Shown piece by piece: positions 15,968 through 21,283 of a DNA stretch of 21,283 bases. The stretch is from Prevotella sp. CAG:617 (GTDB taxonomy: Bacteria; Bacteroidota; Bacteroidia; Bacteroidales; Bacteroidaceae): positions 9,883-31,165 of the forward strand of contig FR903590.1 in the NCBI GenBank assembly GCA_000438115.1. The letters run 5' to 3'. Made by a program: the position numbers and the translations under genes. Within the stretch, counting starts at the first letter, position 1; each line of letters opens with the position of its first letter. A model generated the notes under the pieces. It worked only from the letters and a program-made list of their open reading frames with translations. It was not told the DNA's origin and made no database searches.

Positions 15968-15979
15968 CTCAAAAAATAA

Positions 15980-16593
15980 GATGTATATAAATTCCCGCTA
16001 TGGGATGATAGCAAACAGCTTCGGTATGCCCGAAACACAAACTTGCTACCATAAAAACAGAGTTCAGACTTTAAAACAACTCATAAACTTTTGGCAACTC
16101 AAAGGACTGCTCGCAGCTTCTTTCGGAAGCAAACGGGGGCGTTCAGGGGGCAACCCCACTGGCTCATTGGGGAGTTTTTAGCATGAGCGTCAGCGGTGCG
16201 TGAAGAAAACGCCATAATGAGCTATGGCTTTTGTTCCCAAAAGCCTGCGGCGGTGTCGGTTTTCCCTTGTCGGTCGGCAGAACGGAAGTCCGTCTGGCCA
16301 GCCTGCGGATGGCGATACTCACCTCCGTTGCTTCCACAGCAGGCTTGATGATGAATGAAAATCCGATGAATTGATGAATGGGCGACTTAACATACTAAAA
16401 GTCATAGCGATACATGCTCAACATTCTTTCATCAAACCGCTTGTCAAAAGAAAAGCGATGAGTAAGGCTGTGTCCGTTTTCTCTTTTCATCAGCCATATC
16501 CTTTTGTTGAGAGTTTGATGAGGATGTAAACCGCTGTTATTCTTTATCTTTATATATACTTTCATCAATTCATCAAAATAATAAATAGCACTC
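15980..16593 (+). other. Non-coding stretch resembling the transfer/mobilisation region of a conjugative element
   Basis: No convincing gene is seen. GCTTC (16116-16120) pairs with GAAGC (16126-16130). GGGG/CCCC (16147-16157) can form a small hairpin, and CCCCA (16154-16158) can instead pair with TGGGG (16168-16172), followed by AGTTTTT. Further on are many TTCATCA/TGATGAA boxes in both orientations. The general look (G-rich hairpins, then repeats upstream of where mobilisation or partition genes would sit) reminds me of Bacteroides conjugative transposons, but no relaxase is present. The transfer-origin idea is an inference. Confidence 0.35.
16365..16577. repeat. Inverted and dispersed TGATGAA/TTCATCA repeats
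   Basis: GATGAATTGATGAA (16365-16378) is exactly the reverse complement of TTCATCAATTCATC (16561-16574), a 14-bp inverted repeat 182 nt apart. Between and beside them lie TTTCATCAAA (16427-16436), TTTTCATCAG (16484-16493), TTTGATGAGG (16514-16523) and TGATGATGAATGA (16347-16359). The set looks like an array of binding sites or iterons. Confidence 0.6.
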
Positions 16594-16619
16594 ATGCAAA
16601 TTACCATGCCGTATTCCGG

Positions 16620-16639
16620 CAGACTTGCAGGCAAGTCTG
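16620..16639. repeat. Short palindrome
   Basis: CAGACTTGC (16620-16628) and GCAAGTCTG (16631-16639) form 9-bp perfect arms around AG. It could be an operator or a small hairpin. It lies within a possible small reading frame starting at ATG 16594. Confidence 0.45.
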
Positions 16640-16721
16640 AAAGTTTTGAATTATTGAGAAGTGAAGATAACGCATTGATATTCTGTAATATACGACCTAA
16701 ACAACCGTTCAACAAACCCGT

Positions 16722-16964
16722 TCACAAAACATTTGGCGACGAAAAGAAAAATAGCACTTGTCTGTCTTTTCGCAAGCATAGCCTTTCCAACAGGGCGTTG
16801 CGTACCCTTGCGGCATTGGGTGTGTTGATACGGAAAGCGATTGCCACGACCATTGGCAGGGCATACGCCTTCGCATAATAACCGTTAAGCAGACTGATGC
16901 GCCTTTCCACATCGCAAAGTTGCAGCACTTCGCTCCTGTACACAGCTCGGATGGCGGCACGGAG
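16722..16964 (-). pseudogene. Unidentified gene fragment at the island's right edge (minus strand)
   Basis: The minus-strand frame ending at the TGA at 16722 has codon choice like the radical SAM and AraC genes (GCC, CGC, ATC and AAC favoured). It reads VYRSEVLQLCDVERRISLL followed by NGYYAKAYALPMVVAIAFR, and then a stretch containing ARVRNALLERLCLRKD. GTG at 16943 could start a 73-residue protein, but the coding look continues upstream (LRAAIRA) until about 16965, where a plus-strand coding sequence takes over. I do not recognise the family. It is probably the 3' remainder of a larger gene of the element. Confidence 0.35.
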
Positions 16965-17124
16965 TGTCGAGAACGAACAAAAACAGCTTGAGCTGCATGG
17001 TCAGCAGGTTTCGTCGACCGCTTTGTCCGGAACGTCTGGTTCTGTGACAAATGAGCGCAGACAGCAGGAGTTGAACTTGCAGAAACTTAAGGAAGTGGAG
17101 CAGCAGCAAAGTGACTTCGAGTAG
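16951..17124 (+). pseudogene. 3' end of an unidentified glutamine-rich protein gene (or a small ORF)
   Basis: From ATG 16951 the frame encodes 57 residues rich in Gln and Glu: MAARSVENEQKQLELHGQQ, then a serine/threonine stretch, then ERRQQELNLQKLKEVEQQQ and SDFE before the stop. The last 25 residues are likely a helix or coiled coil. There is no promoter or ribosome-binding site nearby. The first codons overlap the minus-strand fragment, so it is more likely the surviving C-terminus of a longer chromosomal gene than a complete small gene. A terminator follows at 17164. Confidence 0.4.
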
Positions 17125-17155
17125 GCACGCTGTCGGGTGCAGATCGGTGCATAGT

Positions 17156-17198
17156 AAAAAAAAGTGGCTTCTAATTTTTGTTAGAAGCCACCTTTTTT
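17156..17198. terminator. Bidirectional terminator between the gene fragment and panD
   Basis: GTGGCTTCTAA (17164-17174) and TTAGAAGCCAC (17181-17191) form a perfect 11-bp stem with a 6-nt loop. It is flanked by eight A residues on the left (17156-17163) and six T residues on the right (17193-17198), so it can stop transcription from both sides of the convergent arrangement. Confidence 0.9.
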
Positions 17199-17291
17199 GA
17201 TTTATCCGGCAGTTTGGTTATGTAAAAAAGCCATTCATTTTTGCTGGCGGCGGAGCCGCTGCTGTGGTGTCCTGAACTAATCTTGTGCAGG

Positions 17292-17642
17292 TTACAGCTT
17301 GTTTTGATGGGCGCCGTCGGGAAAAATAACTTTGGGTTTGAACGTCTTGGCCTCTTCAAAGTCAAGCAGGGCGTATGACATGATGATAACCTCGTCACCT
17401 ACCTGAACCTTGCGTGCAGCCGCGCCGTTCAGGCAAATGCATCCCGTGCCGCGCGGTCCTTTGATGATGTATGTGTCGAAACGTTCGCCGTTGTTGTTGT
17501 CTGCAATGAACACACGCTCGCCGGCAATCATGCCGGCCGCATCCATCAGGTCTTCATCAATGGTGATGCTACCCATATAGTGCAGGTTGGATTCGGTTAC
17601 GCGGGCGCAGTGGATTTTAGACTTCAGTACTTCAATTTGCAT
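17292..17642 (-). CDS. panD: Aspartate 1-decarboxylase
   Basis: PanD converts L-aspartate to beta-alanine for pantothenate synthesis and is activated by self-cleavage to form a pyruvoyl group. The 116-residue proenzyme has the normal length. The cleavage site is the Gly24-Ser25 bond in HYMGSITIDEDLMDAAGM, and Ser25 becomes the pyruvoyl cofactor. GERVFIADNNNGERFDTYII, GCICLNGAAARKVQVGDEVI and IIMSYALL complete the barrel. It lies 54 nt downstream of panC on the same strand, forming a two-gene pathway operon whose products meet in the next step. Confidence 0.96.
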   Translation of the reverse strand: MQIEVLKSKIHCARVTESNLHYMGSITIDEDLMDAAGMIAGERVFIADNNNGERFDTYIIKGPRGTGCICLNGAAARKVQVGDEVIIMSYALLDFEEAKTFKPKVIFPDGAHQNKL

Positions 17643-17696
17643 GATGATTGCTTATATACTTTTTGTAATTGTAAGGTTGTCAGTTTCGCGGTTCTT

Positions 17697-18557
17697 TTAT
17701 CCCTTGTAGCGTATGTGGTCAATCAGACGGATGGGGCGGTGTCCGCAATATACGGTGATGCATCCCACTACGGAGTCGGCGTCTGTCCAGTTGGCGATAG
17801 GTTGCAGGGTGTTTCCATCCACAATTTGGTAGTATTCCACTTCCAGTCCGTCAATTCCGTTAATCTGTTCAATTACATTTTGGGTAGTTTCCTCTACGCT
17901 GTGTCGTTCGGCATACGGCAGACTGTTCTTGAGCACGCGATAAATATTGGCGGCAATGTGTCGCTCGTCTTCAGTCAGGAGCGTGTTGCGGCTGCTGCGT
18001 GCCAGTCCTGATTCTTCGCGGATAACCGGACACGGACATATATTAACGGGCAGTTTGAGGTCGGCCACCATGGCGCGGATGACGGCAATTTGCTGATAGT
18101 CCTTTTCGCCGAAGTATGCCTTGTCGGGCTGTACGTACATGAATAATTTGCTGACAATCTGACATACGCCGTTGAAATGACCGGGGCGGTGTGCGCCTTC
18201 CATTACCGTGTCGATGGGCGGATAGCTGAATGTGCGTGTGTCGGGTTCAGGATAAATCTCTTCAACCGAAGGGGCAAAAACGATGTCGGCTCCCAGTTTT
18301 TCCAAAAGCTGGCAATCAGCTTCCAGTGTGCGCGGATAGTTGGCCAGGTCGGTCTTGTCGTTGAATTGAGTAGGATTGACAAATACGCTTACTACGGTAA
18401 TGTCATTCTCTTTTACGCTGCGGCTGACCAGCGAGGCGTGGCCTTCGTGCAGGGCTCCCATAGTCGGAACAAGGCCAATGCTGCGGCCTGCTTGGCGGGC
18501 TGCTTGTAATGAAAGGTTCAGCTCGCTGACGGTTTCTACAATTTTCATTTTTTGCAT
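17697..18557 (-). CDS. panC: Pantoate--beta-alanine ligase
   Basis: PanC joins pantoate and beta-alanine with ATP to make pantothenate, the precursor of coenzyme A. The 286-residue product has the family length and motifs: GLVPTMGALHEGHASLV (HxGH-type nucleotide-binding site), SVFVNPTQFNDKTDLANYPR, FAPSVEEIYPEPDTRTF, AYFGEKDYQQIAVIRAMV and the KMSKS-like SGLARSSRNTLLT. ATG 18557 and ATG 18548 are both possible starts; no strong ribosome-binding site separates them. It is the first gene of the panC-panD operon, with a promoter box at 18714-18722. Confidence 0.96.
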   Translation of the reverse strand: MQKMKIVETVSELNLSLQAARQAGRSIGLVPTMGALHEGHASLVSRSVKENDITVVSVFVNPTQFNDKTDLANYPRTLEADCQLLEKLGADIVFAPSVEEIYPEPDTRTFSYPPIDTVMEGAHRPGHFNGVCQIVSKLFMYVQPDKAYFGEKDYQQIAVIRAMVADLKLPVNICPCPVIREESGLARSSRNTLLTEDERHIAANIYRVLKNSLPYAERHSVEETTQNVIEQINGIDGLEVEYYQIVDGNTLQPIANWTDADSVVGCITVYCGHRPIRLIDHIRYKG

Positions 18558-18713
18558 GATTGGCTTTGGGGCATATATGTCATGCTGCGTCCGTCGTTTT
18601 TGGGGGTCTCAGTTGAGAGTTGTGCGGAAACAACCTTCTGCATAAGACGAAAGAAACGTATGGACGGTTAGGACACTTGTGCTTCCCAAAAATTGAATTT
18701 TATTTTTTGCGGT

Positions 18714-18722
18714 GCAAAGTAA
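18714..18722 (-). promoter_or_regulatory. -7 promoter box of the panC-panD operon
   Basis: The minus strand reads TTACTTTGC, one base from the consensus TAnnTTTGC, 157 nt upstream of the panC start. It is the only good match in the region for this strand. Confidence 0.55.
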
Positions 18723-18827
18723 CAGAATATTTATGAAATACCGAAGCGCAAAACTCAATAATCATGTGATAACCCCTCCGGAAGATATTAAAAAGGTAAA
18801 AATCAATGCTATTCGTCAAAAAATTAG

Positions 18828-18836
18828 TAACTTTGC
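18828..18836 (+). promoter_or_regulatory. -7 promoter box of the GT5-DUF4270 operon
   Basis: TAACTTTGC is a full match to the consensus and ends 27 nt before ATG 18864. Confidence 0.75.
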
Positions 18837-18863
18837 ACCGTTTGTAGTCACTTATCAAAAAGA

Positions 18864-19706
18864 ATGAAGGCTAAAAGAATATTATTCATTAATCAGGAAA
18901 TGACTCCTTATCTGCCGGAAACTCACGCTTCAAAAGTAGGTTTCACATTGCCGCGTGAAGTGCAGGAAGGAGGCCGTGAAATCAGAATATTTATGCCTCG
19001 TTGGGGCAATATCAACGAACGCAGAAACCAGTTGCATGAGGTAATCCGCCTGTCGGGAATGAACATTATCATTGACGATACCGATCACCCTCTGATTATC
19101 AAGGTTGCTTCAATCGGCGCAGCGCGCATGCAGGTTTACTTTATTGACAATGACGATTATTTCCTGAAGCGTGGAATGATGTGCGACGACGAGAACAATG
19201 AATATGCCGACAATATTGAACGTGCCGTATTTTTTGCGCGAGGCGTGCTTGAAACGGTCAAGAAATTGCGTTGGGTTCCCGATGTGGTTCATTGCCAGGG
19301 ATGGATGTCGGCCGTTGCACCATTGTATCTGAAAACGGTGTTCAGCGAAACGCCGGCCTTTGCCAACACGAAGGTGGTATTTTCAACCTATAAGGAATTC
19401 CCACAAATGACGCCACCGGCTAATTTTAAGGATGCCCTGATGTTTAAGAATGTGGATGAAAAGTTCATTGATTCACTCGGTTTGGATTTTTCTTCCTCAG
19501 AGGCGCTTTTGCAGTTGGCAGTCCGTTTTTCCGACGGACTTATACAAATGGAAAAAGGAGCGACTCCGGAGTTGACCAAAGAAGCTCACAAACAGAATAT
19601 TCCGGTGTTGACATACCCCGGAGTAGCAAAACTTACGGAAAAAGTGTCGGAATTCTATGAAAGTCTTTATGATGGCGTAGAAAACGAAGACGATTCCGAA
19701 GCATAA
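18864..19706 (+). CDS. Short glycogen/starch synthase-like protein (GT5 N-terminal domain only)
   Basis: The 280-residue product matches the N-terminal Rossmann domain of family GT5 glycogen synthases: RILFINQEMTPYLPETHASK at the start, then FMPRWGNINERRNQLHEVIR, VHCQGWMSAVAPLYLKTVF and FSTYKEFPQM. A normal GlgA has about 480 residues with a second GT domain carrying the E-x7-E and ADP-glucose contacts. That half is absent here, and the K-x-G-G-L motif appears as SKVGFTL. It ends with an acidic tail (VENEDDSEA). Databases often label such proteins 'glycogen synthase', but a regulatory or unrelated role is more likely. It precedes the DUF4270 gene by 36 nt, the same operon. Confidence 0.82.
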   Translation: MKAKRILFINQEMTPYLPETHASKVGFTLPREVQEGGREIRIFMPRWGNINERRNQLHEVIRLSGMNIIIDDTDHPLIIKVASIGAARMQVYFIDNDDYFLKRGMMCDDENNEYADNIERAVFFARGVLETVKKLRWVPDVVHCQGWMSAVAPLYLKTVFSETPAFANTKVVFSTYKEFPQMTPPANFKDALMFKNVDEKFIDSLGLDFSSSEALLQLAVRFSDGLIQMEKGATPELTKEAHKQNIPVLTYPGVAKLTEKVSEFYESLYDGVENEDDSEA

Positions 19707-19742
19707 GATGCATTGATAATTTTCTTTATTTATTAGGTTGCT

Positions 19743-21251
19743 GTGAAAACAATATTTCGTTTCCGTACATGGATGGGCATAGCCTTGCTTGCCATTTCGG
19801 GCTTTTGCGTATCGTGTGATGACGATACGGCAAGTATCGGCTCTTCACTTATGCCGGGGGGCGATGCTATGTTGGTGTCTGAGGGTGCTTATAACGTATT
19901 GACTCGTTCCGTACGGGTTGATTCAGTCTATGCCAATACCAATGCCTGCTATTTGGGCCGTATTGTCGATCCCGAAACCAATAGCGTAACAACTTGTGAC
20001 TTTTTGGCACAGTTTAATTTGCTGGATAATTTTTCTCTGCCCAAATATGACGCCATGATGCATGATGCGAGCGGGCAAGTAGTGGCTGACTCCTGCCAGT
20101 TGCGCGTCTTCGTATCCAGCTATCAGGGTGATTCGCTGGCTCCTATGAAAATGTTGGTGCAGGAACTTGATACCAGCCGGGTGATGGAGGAAAACGTAAA
20201 GTATTATTCAAACATCAATCCGCAGGACTATGTCAATCCGAATGGAGGAATCCGCAAAACCTTGATGTATACAGTCCGGGATTTGAGCCTGGCTGATTCC
20301 ATACTGAACTCCTCAAGTTATTATACAAATATCAAAGTAAAGCTTCCGGATTCATATGGCAGTTATCTGCTAAATACCTATTATGAACATCCGGAATACT
20401 ATACCAACAGTTATGAATTCTTGCATCACGTTTGTCCGGGATTTTATTTCAAGACAGAAGGCGGAGTGGGAGTGTTGGTTGAGGTAGATGTGTCTACTCT
20501 CGATTTGTTCTTCCGATATAAGACAAAGAAAAGCAGCGAATCAACAGAGAATGATACTATTGTTGATGGTTTTGTCCGGCTTGGTGCCACGGAGGAAGTA
20601 TTGCAGAATACCAGTGTCTCTTCTACCGGATTGAATGATTTGGCAAGTGATGCAAATTGCACATATCTGAAAACTCCTTCAGGCATTTTGACAGAAGTAA
20701 CATTGCCTATTGATGAAATAGTAGGAGGTGAACATTATAATGACACAATTAATAATGCTTCATTCTCGTTGGCTCGTATGAACAATCTGGGGGACAATGA
20801 ATTTTCGCTTTCTGCTCCAACCAATGTTCTTCTGGTCAGAAAAAAAGACTATTACGGATTCTTTGAGAATGAAGAACTTCCGGATAGCAAGACTTCATTT
20901 ATTACCTCTTTTTCTTCGTCAACCAATGCTTATACCTTCAGTAACATTTCTCGGTTGATAACTATTTGTAAGAATCAGCGTGACCAGGATGCCGGCGTAA
21001 CGCCTTCGGACACTGAAGCCGAACGTGAAGCCAAATACGCAAGTTGGGAGCAGGAGAATCCGGATTGGAATAAGTTCTATATAGTTCCGGTAAAGGCCGA
21101 ATACAGTACGGTTACGACAGGTGTCGGTACCTCGTCACAAAAACTATTACGCGTGCGTAATGAAATGGGATTATACAGTACGCGTCTGATACGTGGAGAT
21201 GAAGATGGGAAAATACAGATTTCTGTAATATATAGCAAGTTTGCAAAATAA
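19743..21251 (+). CDS. DUF4270 surface lipoprotein
   Basis: A 502-residue lipoprotein that starts with GTG. Its signal peptide (MKTIFRFRTWMGIALLAISG) leads to a lipobox ending at Cys25, followed by DDD, an acidic lead-in typical of surface-exported Bacteroidales lipoproteins. The mature region begins TASIGSSLMPGGDAMLV, a DUF4270 signature, and continues as a largely beta-rich protein (about 60-480) with many Asn/Ser/Thr residues. Function is unknown. It is found after the short GT5 protein in this operon, 36 nt downstream. No in-frame ATG near the GTG would keep the whole signal peptide, so GTG 19743 is accepted. Confidence 0.85.
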   Translation: MKTIFRFRTWMGIALLAISGFCVSCDDDTASIGSSLMPGGDAMLVSEGAYNVLTRSVRVDSVYANTNACYLGRIVDPETNSVTTCDFLAQFNLLDNFSLPKYDAMMHDASGQVVADSCQLRVFVSSYQGDSLAPMKMLVQELDTSRVMEENVKYYSNINPQDYVNPNGGIRKTLMYTVRDLSLADSILNSSSYYTNIKVKLPDSYGSYLLNTYYEHPEYYTNSYEFLHHVCPGFYFKTEGGVGVLVEVDVSTLDLFFRYKTKKSSESTENDTIVDGFVRLGATEEVLQNTSVSSTGLNDLASDANCTYLKTPSGILTEVTLPIDEIVGGEHYNDTINNASFSLARMNNLGDNEFSLSAPTNVLLVRKKDYYGFFENEELPDSKTSFITSFSSSTNAYTFSNISRLITICKNQRDQDAGVTPSDTEAEREAKYASWEQENPDWNKFYIVPVKAEYSTVTTGVGTSSQKLLRVRNEMGLYSTRLIRGDEDGKIQISVIYSKFAK

Positions 21252-21259
21252 GAAATCAG

Positions 21260-21283
21260 CAGGAAGTCGAATCCGACTTCCTG
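21260..21283 (+). terminator. Hairpin after the DUF4270 gene, window ends before any T-run
   Basis: CAGGAAGTCG (21260-21269) pairs perfectly with CGACTTCCTG (21274-21283) around AATC, 8 nt after the stop. The window ends at the last stem base, so the following T-tract cannot be checked. Confidence 0.7.

Larger units (their letters stand above)
18558..18863. other. Divergent promoter region between panC and the GT5 gene
   Basis: This 306-nt stretch holds no gene. It contains one promoter box facing each way (18714-18722 and 18828-18836) inside a near-perfect 14-bp inverted repeat. The panC mRNA would carry a leader of about 150 nt and the GT5 mRNA about 20 nt. No recognised riboswitch is seen in the panC leader. 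Confidence 0.55.

Noticed and set aside
15981..16181. A 66-codon frame just after the radical SAM gene
   Set aside because: It runs through the G-rich hairpins and has no family resemblance; ATG 15981 directly follows the old stop codon by chance.
18827..18836. GTAACTTTGC as a second integration core
   Set aside because: It fits the core, but it is the perfect -7 box of the GT5 gene in an ordinary divergent promoter region, with no element boundary nearby.
1..21283. tRNA, rRNA, CRISPR arrays, complete insertion sequences
   Set aside because: No cloverleaf, rRNA segment, regular spaced repeat or transposase with terminal repeats was seen on either strand by reading.

Overview
The window is chromosomal DNA from a member of the Bacteroidales, most likely a Bacteroides/Phocaeicola-type gut bacterium. 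The evidence is the rpsR-rplI pair, the recurrent -7 promoter boxes of the form TAnnTTTGC, lipoproteins with Cys followed by acidic residues, a DUF4270 lipoprotein, secreted sulfatase and glycosidase genes, and many genes without a strong Shine-Dalgarno sequence.

Left part (1-7430): the end of a ribosomal protein operon (rpsR, rplI, strong terminator), then truA with an EamA-type transporter. Next come host-glycan genes: a broken secreted glycosidase of GH101/discoidin type (internal deletion plus frame change), a secreted multidomain protein behind a long structured leader, and a serine-type sulfatase.

Middle (7470-12935): a compact housekeeping operon of nitroreductase, DUF2520 NAD(P)-binding protein, KdsC-like phosphatase, Maf pyrophosphatase, Sua5/YrdC protein and a small lipoprotein. 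It has a good promoter at its head and a hairpin terminator at its end. A stand-alone secreted GH20 beta-hexosaminidase follows.

Accessory island (about 13100-16965): an AraC regulator divergent from an MBL-fold hydrolase, which sits 3 nt upstream of a radical SAM protein closely resembling 'radical SAM mobile pair protein B'. The partner protein A is not seen. The 3' end of the radical SAM gene is a chimera of two diverged copies. Downstream lies about 600 nt of non-coding DNA with GC-rich hairpins and repeated TTCATCA/TGATGAA boxes, resembling the transfer region of a Bacteroides conjugative element. The island is flanked on both sides by what look like 3' ends of outward-facing genes, as if it replaced the 5' halves of a divergent pair. 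Its left edge holds a match to the GTAnnTTTGC core I recall for CTnDOT-type integration.

Right part (17125-21283): a bidirectional terminator, panD and panC (pantothenate pathway) on the minus strand, and a divergent promoter region. Then come a short GT5-only 'glycogen synthase' and a DUF4270 surface lipoprotein. No tRNA, rRNA, CRISPR array or complete insertion sequence was seen.
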